Source: Solen grandis (taxonomy: Eukaryota; Mollusca; Bivalvia; Adapedonta; Solenidae). From it: 64,000 bases of DNA. A program made the translations under genes and the position numbers. The stretch spans positions 19,351,214 through 19,415,213 of the forward strand of contig CM037778.1 in NCBI GenBank assembly GCA_021229015.1, written 5' to 3'. Every line of letters starts with the position of its first letter. The first letter of the stretch is position 1. The notes under the pieces are model-generated. The model did not search any database and was not told the origin of the DNA. It was given only the letters and a program-made list of their open reading frames with translations. Shown piece by piece: positions 25,493 through 35,162 of this stretch.

Positions 25493-25829
25493 TGGTCATA
25501 GGATTATGTTCACCTTAACCTGGCATGGTTGTAGCAGACATAGAAGATCAGTTTAAGACAATTTAACTTTCCGGAGTTATGTATGAATCTCAGAATTCGG
25601 AGGCACATATATTAAAAGTTTACTGACAAGTTTTACATGGGAAACAGTACAAAAAGTGAACATCAATGAAGTATAGGATATGTTAGGTAACCACAAAATA
25701 CATGTGTAACTCAATTAAAAACTTTATATATCATGACATAATTTGTATGATTGTGAACATGACATACTATTATTTACCGAATACAATAAATCACGAGATA
25801 TCGAGATGACATGAAAAAGTGGAGGTTAA

Positions 25830-26430
25830 ACATTTGACCTTCAAGGATGACCTTGACCTTGAGCCAGCGCGACCGCCTCATGCCGGAGCTGCACGAAAAT
25901 AACATTTGACCTTCAAGATGACCTTGACCTTGAGCCAGCGACCGCCTCATGCCTTCTGCACATCGCTCAATGAGGTTAACATTTTAGCCGAGTTTGAAGA
26001 AAATGTGTCCAAGCGTTCATGAGATATGGAGCCGACACGAAAATAACATTTGACCTTCAAGTATGACCTTGACCTTGAGCCAGCGTGACCGCCTCATGCC
26101 TTCTGCACATCAGCTCAATGAGGTTAACATTTTAGCCCGAGTTTGAAGAAAATGTGTCCAAGCGTTCATGAGATATGGAGCCGACACGAAAATAACATTT
26201 GACCTTCAAGTATGACCTTGACCTTGAGCCAGCGTGACCGCCTCATGCCTTCTGCACATCAGCTCAATGAGGTTAACACTTTTGCTGAGTTTGAAGAAAA
26301 TGTGTCCAAGCGTTCATGAGATATGGAGCGGACACGAAAATGTTTCGGACACACTGACGGACGGACGGACGGACGGACGGACGAAGGGCATTCCTATAAC
26401 CCCCCTCCCGCTTCGCGGCGGGGGATTAAT
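25830..26430. repeat. ~145-bp tandem repeat with GGAC-run and terminal hairpin
   Basis: Units begin at AACATTTGACCTTCAAG near 25831, 25902 (the first is shortened), 26046 and 26195. Each includes GACCGCCTCATGCC and TGTCCAAGCGTTCATGAG. The array ends in a (GGAC)n microsatellite at about 26355-26384 and the stem-loop CCCGC-TTCG-GCGGG near 26407, the typical tail of a bivalve dispersed repeat. Confidence 0.75.
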
Positions 26431-26679
26431 AAGGAGAGCCAGAGTTTGAGAGGTGGCGATCCTTTATACTTTCTGTTATTTAATTGGTAGGTGTAGGAAA
26501 AACATATATAATGTATTGTTTTTCTCTATTTAAAGTATGTCCATACTTTCAATAAATGGAACATGATTTAAATCTCAACATATCAGAATTATTCAGTACA
26601 TTATCCTAAGAGTAAATCTATTCAACATCCCATTGTCTGGACAGTGTTGTATACTGAAAATGAATTTTGATCATAACTG

Positions 26680-27010
26680 ATCTAGAGGGTAAAAAAATAA
26701 AACTGTACTGCATTTTTCCTCCTGGTATTTGGCATCTTCCTGTGTTGTTGCTGCTTGCTGTATGTTTTCTATCATTTTTTCTCCAGCGACATTCACAGCC
26801 TCAACTTGCTGGTAGCCTTGGTCTTGTATATTCATAAGAGCTTCCTTCTCTGCCTGTACAAAAGAGTGTTTCTGTTTCTCCACCTCTTCCATTACCACAT
26901 CAACTTGACCGCTCCCTTCACACTTCAGAATGTTTTTTTGTTTCTTTGCCTCATCTTTAACTGCCTCTACTTGATTGTTGCCTTCATTCTGTATATCCTG
27001 TAATGCCATC
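26680..27010 (-). CDS. Coiled-coil exon, possibly of the NACHT-LRR gene
   Basis: About 100 residues form three to four diverged heptad-type repeats with the pattern IQ..G..QVEAV..E..KQK, a typical parallel coiled coil. On the minus strand the exon is preceded by a good acceptor (CTACTGTTGTTGCAG at about 27010). A weak donor may occur just after the Cys codon following EEK. It would leave one base over, which is the phase the acceptor at 19302 needs. Coiled-coil or adaptor exons commonly precede the NACHT exon in this kind of gene. The start lies in an upstream exon or just at the acceptor. Linkage to the NLR gene is inference from strand, distance and phase. Confidence 0.5.
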
Positions 27011-27693
27011 TGCAACAACAGTAGTAACAAACAATAGTGAAAATCTTTTCAAACGCTTCATTTTTTTTCTAAATATTTTTTTTCAATGCTAAAAAGTATA
27101 AGTTGAAGCAGATTGTACCCTGTTGCTAAAATTAAGTTATGAAATTGTCCATTTTTAATTTTATGACAGCTCCCTTGAGTATTTATGCACTATCGAATCT
27201 CCAGTAACATGCAAATATTTTGGTTAAATTTTATATGACACTTTTTAGTTAGGCTGTCAACTGATCTTTGTGTTTGATATCAAATTAATACCGACAATCA
27301 TGTTGATGTGTTATCTCTATACAAGAGTTCCTTGGAACACATGTGTCACCTGCTGAAGCATGTGTTAGAAAACCACTATGCCTCTGCCTGAGCAGGCCAG
27401 ATGTCAAATAATTGACGTCAACTGAAAGCCATTCATGAGTGGAGTAAGTTTGTCAAATATATAGACTCAATATAGAAATGGAGAACCCGACAGAGTTCTG
27501 TTTCATAATCATTACGCTTCTGCTACTCACTATCTACATGTACATGTATTTATATTTTAAGTTTCAAATCAATACCTCAACAGGCTTTTTTCTGACGTAT
27601 CCACAGGTCCGGTAAACGGACCCGTTCCCAATGAGAAATCATACTTTTTCCCCCAATTCTATTAAAAAAAAAATCCCAATTCTGGTTAAAAAT
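27011..27693. other. Non-coding flank of element A
   Basis: AT-rich sequence with no supported gene. It ends in the target-site duplication of element A. Confidence 0.5.
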
Positions 27694-27699
27694 CCCCAA
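27694..27699. repeat. Left 6-bp target-site duplication of element A (CCCCAA)
   Basis: CCCCAA directly precedes the element's first base. The identical hexamer follows its last base at 41084-41089. A 6-bp duplication is the usual product of Polinton/Maverick integrases. Confidence 0.9.
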
Positions 27700-27782
27700 A
27701 GTAGTTATAGGATTGAGCGTGCCTGGGCCACCCCCCCCCCCCAACTCCTCCAAACCCAGGCACGCTCAATCCTATAACTACT
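27700..27782. repeat. Left terminal hairpin of element A
   Basis: Two perfectly complementary 28-bp arms, 27700-27727 and 27755-27782, enclose a 27-base loop that includes a run of 12 C. The arms begin AGTAGTTATAGGATTG and end AATCCTATAACTACT. The end of the element is therefore a self-complementary palindrome, which resembles the hairpin telomeres of some linear virus genomes. Its function here is inference. Confidence 0.9.
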
Positions 27783-27939
27783 ATCCGTAATAAAAAAAAT
27801 AAAAAAAATCACACTAATGTAAAATTTAAAAAAACACATGTGTAAACTTTTAAAAAAAACAACAATGAAAAAAAATAAAAAAATTTATGCTTGCGTTTAA
27901 ATGTTTTTTCCTGAACCCTTTTTTACATTTTTTAGTAAT
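27700..27939 (+). repeat. Left inverted terminal repeat of element A
   Basis: This 240-bp sequence matches the reverse complement of 40839-41083 with few differences. Homology stops just after AGTAAT. The outermost 83 bases form a hairpin (separate entry); the inner part is AT-rich and includes CACATGTGTAAACTTT. Confidence 0.92.
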
Positions 27940-27999
27940 ATAAAAATCCTCACTCTGAATATGGAGGAGGGTTTTCTAACGTATTATAAAAATTCAATA

Positions 28000-28504
28000 T
28001 TATACAGTTTTTATATTTTTGGATATTATCTCCATTGCTTCTTGTCTTCCCTGTTCTACTAATTTTTGCTTTTCTTCTTTTGAATAGTTTTTTGGAACCG
28101 CAGAGTTTTTTGTTAATTGTTTAAGCTCATTATATTTTTCTAATTCATCTAATATAAGTTTTTTTTTTTTAATTTTTTAATTTTTTCATAAATTTAAGCC
28201 TAACAATTTTTATAGAGGCTCCAACTCCTCCGCATACAAGAGCGGCAATTTCTAACGGAAATAGAATAGGAACAATTAAACCAATAGTTCCTATAATTAT
28301 ACTAGTAGACATAGTAGCTGTGTCTACTCCATCTGTTATATTTATTCCGCGTTTATATTTCTTGTACAATGCTTTACGAGTATCTCTCTCATTAATTAAT
28401 GTTTTCTCAATCTCTGATATCTTCAGTAATCTATAATTTTGCCCTGGGTCCCCCGGATCAGGTGGTAAATCTGGATATAAATTTGGGGCTGTTGGTTGCT
28501 TCAT
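28000..28504 (-). pseudogene. Conserved element protein: membrane segment plus C-terminal helical tail (frameshifted)
   Basis: The first 111 residues are open (28169-28504): a Pro/Asp-rich N-terminus, a basic KKYKRGINITDGVD motif at 48-61, and a hydrophobic stretch at about 66-98 that could span the membrane once or twice. A second frame at 28003-28160 continues with a charged helical segment (LILDELEKYNEL, GRQEA) and the stop. The two parts are separated by a shift in a long A/T run near 28161-28175, which could be an assembly error. Element B has the same two parts at 47689-48169, so they belong to one gene. The function is unknown; a membrane-associated virion protein is possible. Confidence 0.6.
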
Positions 28505-28515
28505 TTTTATATATA

Positions 28516-29007
28516 TTATTTGAATTCAAATAATAAAGAAGCAATAGTATTAACTGCAGTTCCATTATCCACCAGACTAACAAAATTAATAACACTTCCA
28601 GCCTCAACTAAAAAAGGGTGTTCAAAATTATCATGTTTTGCTGGTGTTGTATGCAAAGTAATCTCACACCCTCTCAAAAGCACCCCATTCACCAATACAC
28701 CAACTCGCACTTCACCACTTGTCCTTTTACTCGACAGGCCAATACCAGTAATATGACCACGCCTCATCACAACATAACCAACATCTTTTTGTCTGCCGGC
28801 ATTTCCAAATGAAAACACCTCACCAATAAATAAAGAACCTTTTGTTTCAGCACTTATTGTAATGGTTGATTTTAGATTTTCAACTATCTGTTTAACTCTG
28901 TCTGTATCTGTATAAACGTTTTGTAATCTATTGTTTAAAATTTTAAGTGCATGTAAAGTAAAATTATCATTATCTGTTGTATACTTTTTAACACCGAATA
29001 TACTCAT
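28516..29007 (-). CDS. Conserved element protein of 163 residues, probably beta-rich virion protein
   Basis: Open frame from ATG (MSIFGVKKYTT) to stop. The first 50 residues look helical. The rest alternates hydrophobic and polar residues with many Gly, Val and Thr, the look of a beta sandwich: FIGEVFSFGNAGRQKDVG, VRVGVLVNGV and EAGSVINFVSL are landmarks. It lies 11 bp after its upstream neighbour on the same strand, so the two are probably co-expressed. No homologue remains in element B, where this interval is deleted. A receptor-binding or penton-associated role is conceivable, but I do not recognise the fold with certainty. Confidence 0.6.
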   Translation of the reverse strand: MSIFGVKKYTTDNDNFTLHALKILNNRLQNVYTDTDRVKQIVENLKSTITISAETKGSLFIGEVFSFGNAGRQKDVGYVVMRRGHITGIGLSSKRTSGEVRVGVLVNGVLLRGCEITLHTTPAKHDNFEHPFLVEAGSVINFVSLVDNGTAVNTIASLLFEFK

Positions 29008-29020
29008 TTTTATATAATAA

Positions 29021-29565
29021 TTATATAATTTCTAACACACAATTGTTTATCTTCTGACCGTTCTCATCACAAACGCTTATACTTAATTCTGAAATATCAC
29101 CATGCACCAATTGTTTGTATTCTGGATTACTAAAATGCGTATGAACAATATCACCAAACGATTTATTCTCAACAGGAATAACACCAAGAATATTACTAGG
29201 TGCACCATCAAAGAAATTATGAGCAGTATTTATCTGATCAAGATAAACATATAGTTGTTTATAAGGTGCAAAATCTACAGGTTTTTCACCATAGTGTGTT
29301 TTATTAACAGTAAATATTTCCACATTTCCAAACCCTAATATCCCACTTAAACCTTTACTTATTTTCAATTCATTGGGAGTAATTAAATAAGCTATACCAT
29401 TTTGCATATTAACTGTTACAGAAATTTTTAACTTTGTAAATTCATCTATTATATCTTGCACACTATAAAATCCATCTGTAAAATTATGATTTCTTTGTGT
29501 CAGGCCAGAAGTTTTTATTTTAATATTTTCATTAGAAACATTATACAGTAAGTTTATATATTATT
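29021..29565 (-). CDS. Conserved element protein, candidate minor capsid (penton-like) C-terminal domain
   Basis: The frame is open from a TAA near 29565 to the stop at 29021. No in-frame ATG is visible; the first alternative start is the GTG at 29461. The C-terminal part has the rhythm LSGILGFGN, LYVYLDQI, ILGVIPVENKSFGDI and ISVCDENGQKI. I associate this pattern with the minor-capsid-like proteins of Polinton-type elements, from general recollection of the family and not from a search. The absent ATG suggests a lost start, a spliced leader or an assembly error. It is followed closely by the 163-residue gene on the same strand. Confidence 0.45.
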
Positions 29566-29602
29566 ATATAGAAATGTATGATACATTTTTAAGAAATAAA
29601 AA

Positions 29603-30931
29603 ATGACACCTAAAGAATTTAAATACAACGATGAAGCTCACTATCCTCACGCTGGAGTGTTTAACAAGAAGCTACTCAACATTATAAAACAATCCATTGT
29701 CATTTCATCAGATGGGAAAAGCTTCAACGTAGATTTCCCAAATGTATTTGAAAAATACGTATTACCACACGTTGCATCAAAGGAGATAGTACAACGTTGG
29801 AATACAAATTGGTTACTATTCTGGCAAAACCAACTAAACTTTGCAATATGGTGTGCCACTACAGGTTGTGGTATAGATGTCAACAACCATTTAAAAGCAG
29901 AGGGGTTGACTGGCTCACTATTCTTATTTCATGTCTATTACCAAACAAGGCGAATTCTGTTTGAGCTTTCCATTGCCCTTCCACAAGATAAAAGCTGGAA
30001 TGCCTTCAACAACAGTTATAACCATGGTGCTTACGAACGAATATGCAAAGAGTTTAATGTAGACCCTAATGCAGACTGGAGGCAAAAAATGTATCCAAGT
30101 GGCGAGGGTCTTGGAGTCATCTACACAAACAGTCACACCGCTTGGAAACGAACGGATTTTAGACATGATAATTCATCCCAACATCTGATCTAGATTTGTC
30201 GAAGATGACATTTGGACCTGGTTTCAGGGGGCAGACGCTGTGGTATTTCATCATGTGAATATTTACCCCCTAAGAAAGTCCACATTGATTATATTCAACA
30301 AGCAGATGATGTTAAGGATGTGTGGACCACATTTATTCTTGATACGTCAAAAGGTTTTACGAGAGCAGGTGTTGAACGGATTAACGAATCCATAAGGACA
30401 TATTGTTGGGCTATTCTTGGTTCACAATCTCAAACGAGAACAGATATACTCGGAACAGGAACAGCTTTTGATGCACAAAAACAGTTTCTTGCAAACGTTG
30501 AGGATGCTATCAATAGTCCTATAGATTTACCGAGTCAAATTACAAGGTATCAAAACACCCTAAAATATGCTCGAAGTAAAGTTGACTATGTTTACGGAAT
30601 TGGGTTGTACATGTCTCCGAGCAATATGGAATTACGAATTGGAACAATCCGAGATTATAACAATAAGATTGTAGTAGCCACTGATGATCAAGAGCTTGGA
30701 TTGAATAATGGCGTGAATAACCAACCTATTCCACCAAAGCACCACGTAGAACTCAAGGGAACACCAACAAAGAAATCTCTACCAGAAATTCGTGACCTGC
30801 GGGAACCTGTTCAAGGTATAGAAAAAAAGAATGTAATATCCACGAAAGAAGCAATACAACATGAAGATAATAAAACAGCATTAATCGTCGGTAGCATTGC
30901 AGTAGGTTTTATCGCTTTACTCATTTACTAA
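29603..30931 (+). pseudogene. Conserved virion-module protein with C-terminal membrane anchor (frameshifted)
   Basis: Two frames, 29603-30193 and 30212-30931, together make a protein of about 440 residues. The first has Trp/Phe-rich helical sequence (RWNTNWLLFWQNQLNFAIW, HVYYQTRRILFEL, DKSWNAFNN). The second has HIDYIQQ, DTSKGFTRAGVERINESI and AQKQFLANVEDAINSP, ending in a hydrophobic anchor of about 18 residues and no lumenal tail. The break at about 30180-30215 is a small deletion relative to element B, whose homologue is at 48180-48964, and is not in a homopolymer. The sharp conservation between A and B and the tail anchor suggest a capsid- or membrane-associated virion component. Its catalytic role, if any, is unknown. 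Confidence 0.7.
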
Positions 30932-32127
30932 TAAACTCCTTAGCAGCGGCATACAACAGCCCAACAACAAGAACAACCAATGCCCATAAATGATCTCCGA
31001 ACCAACTAACCGCTTTACCAGCGGATGATAACAACCAAGACACAATAGAACCAATAATACCAGGTAAGGCTGCTGCAACCTTTCCAGCAAGATTAGCTAA
31101 TAGTTTACCAAGATTTGATAATTGTTTTTTTACCCAATCTTTTACATCTTCTCCTTTTCCTGGAGGTTTAGGTGTTGTAGTTCCACCACCAGTAGTAGAA
31201 ATAGAAGTCTCAACAATAACACCAATAATCATTCCAAAAGCAGTTAAAACACTAACTATTGTAATTCCTTGTTCTCTGAATAAAGTTTTTATTCTTTCTG
31301 CTAATGTTGTATCTTCATTTAATATTTTATTTATTGTTTGTTTTATTCTATTTATTTGATTTCTTAATTGGTCTCTATTGGTCTCAATTGCTTCTAAACT
31401 TTCACTTCTCTCTGTCTCAAAATCTCTTATTCGATTAGTGATTCTTTCTATTTGGTATTCATCCTTGTCTGATTTGGCTCGTTCTAATTTTTTATTTTCT
31501 CTTGTTAAGTCTTTATTTATTTCATTTAATTTAGTTAATTCACTCGCAATCTTTTCTTTAACAGTAGTTATTTCTTTGACCATTTCTCGAGCTCCTTGTT
31601 CATCACCTTGTTCAATAAATGATGTTTCTGCTACTTCTTTTCCACTAGTTTCAACCTTTTCAGCTGCATCAGCTAAATTAGTCATTTCCATATTATCAAG
31701 GTTATTTTCTATATTATTAATGTTATTTCGTTCCTTAATTAATTGGGCCAACTCTTTTCTACCATAACGAGTCCTTGTAGAATAAGATTGAAAATCATCT
31801 ACTCCTAAAACCCTTCGAACAAAATCAATACGATATTTCCTCTGAAGTGTGTCAAGTGAATAATATTTTAATGTTTCATTATAATTGTTTGTTTCGTAAT
31901 ATGATATAGGGTATTCTTTATTACCATCTGAAACATATAACACAAGTATGTTGAATTTATCTTTTTTTAATAAGGTATTGATTTCCCTCATAGGTTCTTG
32001 GTTTCTTTCATAAAACAAATTCGTCATATTTTTCAGTAATTTGGTTTCTTTATCACATGTTATCTAATTCATTAAATATTGGATGATCATCAAAACCAAT
32101 TTTCCTCATATCATCTTCATCAAACAT
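30921..32127 (-). CDS. Coiled-coil protein with two hydrophobic segments (conserved element protein)
   Basis: The main frame (30921-32027, 368 residues) has a globular N-terminus, a charged coiled coil at about 150-255, the strongly conserved stretch EDTTLAERIKTLFREQGIT, a membrane segment around 268-290, a Gly/Thr/Pro linker, an amphipathic Gly/Ala region and a C-terminal hydrophobic segment (LWALVVLVVGLLYAA). A short in-phase leader from an ATG at 32127 is separated by one base near 32053, so the true start is probably 32127. The 3' end overlaps the end of the convergent gene by 11 bp. Element B has the homologue at 48960-50050. The layout fits a membrane-embedded virion protein; the identity is unknown. 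Confidence 0.7.
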
Positions 32128-32161
32128 AGGATTCTCAAAATTTTTAAAAAATTAAAAAAAG

Positions 32162-33460
32162 GCTTACGGAGAAAAACTAAACCCCTACAGAAAAATAAGA
32201 GAACCGCGAGGTGTGAGAGGAATTCGCCAGAGCGTCGTAATAACCAATAATCCTTCAACTATTGACCAAAATCAACAATTGTTAGTGAGATTTCCTAATT
32301 TAAGTAGTAATGAAGTTATTGTTCCTGGAACAGTCAGATTAGCATTTGAAATTGAAATCAAAAGTGACAGCGACGCAACCGCAACAGTATATCCAAACCT
32401 TGGAAGAGCCATCATCAAGAAAACAACAATACGAATATCAGGAAATGAAGTGATGTCAATTGATGATAGTGATATATATCATTGTTATATCGATTTATGG
32501 AAGCCTCCTACAGAACGTGTAAATATGGCGTACCAAGGAATTGGCAAAATAAACATGTTAAAACATAGGGATGGAGCCAGTAATGCTTCCTCGGACAAAG
32601 AAGATGAAGCCATTGCAAAGGCATATGGAAACAGATTTTGCATCCCTCTCGATTTTGAATTATTAGAAACGCATATGCCATTTTATCAAGCGGGTCTAGG
32701 AGATAGACTTGAATATGAACTTACATTCAATGAATATAATAAAGTAATTAAATCGAGTGACGCATCAGCTTCATATATTATTAAGAATATTTGTTTGGAA
32801 TTTGATTCTGTTTCTGATGCTGAATTAGCAAGACAAATAAGACAACAAGTCAGCGGTAAGATGGTTATTTTATATGACAGAATACTTAGACACAGGAAAT
32901 TAACTAAAAACAAATCTGATACGCTTTGGAATATTAATCTAAATGTTCCTGCTAGAAGTATGAAAGGTATTCTAATGTTGTTTGAAGACCCAGAGAGAAC
33001 ATCAACTGAAACTTATTACAATCCTGAAATAACAAAAGTAGAAATGACAATAGAAGGAGTACCAAATCAACTATACAGTCAAGGAATGAAAGCGTATCAA
33101 CAGTGGGATGAGATAAATAAATTCTTTGCTTTGAATTCGAAACGAAATAAAGAAACAAATATGATTGTAAAAGATTTATATTTCACCAATACAACATTAG
33201 AAAAATATCTAACAAACAATTATGCATTATGGTTAGATTTACGTTCAACGGATGATAACTCATTACACGGTTCGGGAAGAAGAATTGAAAATGCATCAGA
33301 AGGTATCACAATACAAATAACAAAAGAAGCAGGAGCAGATGAGCCAATAAATGTTTATCTGTTTCTTATACAAGATGCGCAAATTAATTTTGAAGATGGA
33401 AGATTTAAAGAATTAGATACTAAAAAATGGATGAACCAAAGGTTCAGACACAGAAGTTAG
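32162..33460 (+). CDS. Putative major capsid protein
   Basis: About 432 residues. The frame opens after a TAA at 32153 and no ATG is present; the first alternative start is GTG at 32213. Homology with element B begins at 32162 (AYGEKLNP), upstream of that GTG, so the start is lost, spliced or miscalled. The sequence is rich in predicted beta strands (QSVVITNNPSTIDQNQQLLV, ISGNEVMSIDDSDIYHCYID, DRLEYELTFNEYN) and is the longest structural candidate. It directly precedes, and overlaps by 34 bp, the packaging ATPase, the position of the capsid gene in many dsDNA elements. A double jelly-roll fold is expected from that context but cannot be shown here. It is divergent from the coiled-coil gene, with about 30 bp between them. 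Confidence 0.62.
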   Translation, partial: AYGEKLNPYRKIREPRGVRGIRQSVVITNNPSTIDQNQQLLVRFPNLSSNEVIVPGTVRLAFEIEIKSDSDATATVYPNLGRAIIKKTTIRISGNEVMSIDDSDIYHCYIDLWKPPTERVNMAYQGIGKINMLKHRDGASNASSDKEDEAIAKAYGNRFCIPLDFELLETHMPFYQAGLGDRLEYELTFNEYNKVIKSSDASASYIIKNICLEFDSVSDAELARQIRQQVSGKMVILYDRILRHRKLTKNKSDTLWNINLNVPARSMKGILMLFEDPERTSTETYYNPEITKVEMTIEGVPNQLYSQGMKAYQQWDEINKFFALNSKRNKETNMIVKDLYFTNTTLEKYLTNNYALWLDLRSTDDNSLHGSGRRIENASEGITIQITKEAGADEPINVYLFLIQDAQINFEDGRFKELDTKKWMNQRFRHRS

Positions 33461-34086
33461 AATTACCTAAATATCCACACTGTGCAATTATTTGTGGTCA
33501 AACCGGTTGTGGAAAGACTGAGTTTGTACTTGACATTTTAGAAAAGAAATATTGTCAAGTATTTAAATATATTATTATACTTTGCCCAACAATTCAATGG
33601 AACAAGGCTTATAAAAATCGTGAGTGGATTGGTAACGTCAGAACACCGAAAACAAAGAATGTTATAATCGTAAACCCGCTAATCAATGGTGAAGAGAAGC
33701 TACAAGAACTACTAAGAATGTTCTTCAAAAAATATGCAGGGTATCCAACTCTATACATCATTGATGATTGCAGTGCTACAAAAGAATTAACAAAGAAAAA
33801 AGATATGCTGTCAGAGTTGGCTTTCTCTGGGAGACACGCAGAACAATCAGTATGGGTTATATCGCAAAGATATAATTCAGTTTTGAAAGATTTAAGAGAA
33901 CAAACAAAATGGATATGTATATTCTACACTAAGGACAGAGATAGTTTTGAAAATTGTTTGAGAGAGAATGATGTTATTCCTACATTGGAAGAACGACAAA
34001 GAATAAAGGAAGAACTAAAAAAAAAGAAGCATCGTAAATTAATTTTGAAAACTGACCAACCTACTAATTATTGGGTGGTTGATTAA
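33427..34086 (+). CDS. A32-type (FtsK-HerA) DNA packaging ATPase
   Basis: 219 residues, intact. Walker A GQTGCGKT lies at 24-31, Walker B LYIIDD at 109-114, then a polar motif VISQRYN at 144-150 that corresponds to the sensor strand of this family. The fold and length match genome-packaging ATPases of Polintons, virophages and large DNA viruses, which pump DNA into the procapsid. The ATG at 33427 lies inside the end of the capsid gene (34-bp overlap), implying joint expression. This is the most confidently identified morphogenesis gene in A. Confidence 0.9.
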   Translation: MDEPKVQTQKLELPKYPHCAIICGQTGCGKTEFVLDILEKKYCQVFKYIIILCPTIQWNKAYKNREWIGNVRTPKTKNVIIVNPLINGEEKLQELLRMFFKKYAGYPTLYIIDDCSATKELTKKKDMLSELAFSGRHAEQSVWVISQRYNSVLKDLREQTKWICIFYTKDRDSFENCLRENDVIPTLEERQRIKEELKKKKHRKLILKTDQPTNYWVVD

Positions 34087-34092
34087 AGCTAC

Positions 34093-34147
34093 GCTTAAGT
34101 AATGCTTTAGTAATGCTTAAGTAATGCTTAAGTAATGCTTAAAAAAT
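34093..34147. repeat. Five 11-bp direct repeats after the ATPase gene
   Basis: Five consecutive copies of GCTTAAGTAAT, three exact, one with a single change and the last degenerate. They fill most of the gap between the ATPase stop and the next start. They could be a regulatory or recombination site, or simple slippage. Element B has five 21-bp repeats one gene further downstream. Confidence 0.8.
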
Positions 34148-34162
34148 AAACAATAAAAAGCA

Positions 34163-34756
34163 ATGCTAACAACCCTTTATCAAACAACATCGGTGATAAC
34201 AAATATTATAGTCTTATCAATAGTTGGATATGGGATATTTAATTATTTTAAAATAAAAAAAATGATATATAAAATGGATGCTGAAGAACTACTTGATCAA
34301 AATCAAAATAATGACGAAGAAACAAAACGTGAAAGATTATAGGCTATTGTTGCTGGTGGAGGAAGTAAACAATATCTTGGTAAAGACTTACAAATGTCAG
34401 ACATTGATACAATGACACCAGAACAAATAAACAAACTATACCGCAGATATGAAGCTAGATTAGGGGCAAGTATGACTAAGACACTGGGAAACTCTTTTAT
34501 TAATTTATATGTTATGGGTGTATCAAAATATTTTAATGTTGTTAATCCGCTGAAACTAATACAAGATTTAGAAGAAGATCCATTTATCAATCATGCTTTA
34601 ACTAACACTTGTTGTGAATTGTATTATAGATATGGAATGTATCTTGCTCCTTTTACTGCTATGCTAACAACTGCTAGTCATATTGATTTTAATATGCCTA
34701 CTGTTAAAACTACGCTAGTTGAAAAAAGTGAAAATACCACCAATAAAAATGAGTGA
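34163..34756 (+). pseudogene. Conserved small element protein with N-terminal membrane segment (one in-frame TAG)
   Basis: One frame of 198 codons from the ATG at 34163, interrupted only by TAG at 34340-34342. An N-terminal hydrophobic segment (VITNIIVLSIVGYGIF) is followed by an acidic region. After the TAG comes the conserved part: LGKDLQ, INKLYRRYEARLGASMTKTLG and DPFINHALTNTCCELYYRYG. The element B homologue (51909-52469) has the same architecture and two in-frame stops in the same acidic linker. It is unusual that both copies are broken there; programmed read-through or editing is possible, but plain decay is simpler. The function is unknown. Confidence 0.6.
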
Positions 34757-35138
34757 AGAAACCCCCGAAGGCTACACTAGTTCTACCGAAGTTAAAAAAA
34801 AAATAAAAAATCCAAAACGAGTATCTGCTGGTAAAAAAGGTGCAGAAGCAAAAAAAATAAAAGCCGAATTAAAAAGAAAAGAAATGGAAGCAATGAAGAA
34901 AGAAAACATTCAATTAAAATCTATTACAAAAGAGGATGATGAAGTTAAAGAAGTTCAACGTATTGTTTCACAACCGGACTTTGTCCGTATAAATATATAC
35001 AAAAATTATATACCTTTATGTCTAATTGGGGTTGTTGGATTGGGATTATATATGTATAATTCTGGGATTATATATATGTATAATTCTAAACAAGTAAAAC
35101 CCGTGCAGCCTAAGAAAGAAATTGATCCATTTGAATAA
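34749..35138 (+). CDS. Small basic protein with single membrane segment (conserved element protein)
   Basis: 129 residues from the ATG at 34749, which overlaps the preceding stop (ATGAGTGA), so translation may be coupled. A Lys-rich N-terminal half (NPKRVSAGKKGAEAKKIKAE) is followed by a hydrophobic segment LCLIGVVGLGLYMY and a short tail. Element B keeps the basic motif DPRRVAAGKAVAEARKKK. The basic half could bind DNA and the hydrophobic part a membrane, as in some virion core proteins. That is inference. Confidence 0.6.
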   Translation: MSEETPEGYTSSTEVKKKIKNPKRVSAGKKGAEAKKIKAELKRKEMEAMKKENIQLKSITKEDDEVKEVQRIVSQPDFVRINIYKNYIPLCLIGVVGLGLYMYNSGIIYMYNSKQVKPVQPKKEIDPFE

Positions 35139-35162
35139 CTAACTTAAATTTAATATATAAAA

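Noticed and set aside
26234..26449. Plus-strand 71-residue frame with DGRTDGRT
   Set aside because: It is the translation of the (GGAC)n microsatellite at the end of a tandem repeat.
28496..28812. Plus-strand frames opposite the 163-residue gene of element A
   Set aside because: Antisense shadows; the minus-strand gene has a proper ATG and near-contiguous neighbours.
31378..31767. Plus-strand 129-residue Ser/Leu-rich frame
   Set aside because: Antisense of the coiled coil encoded on the minus strand, whose homologue is present in element B.
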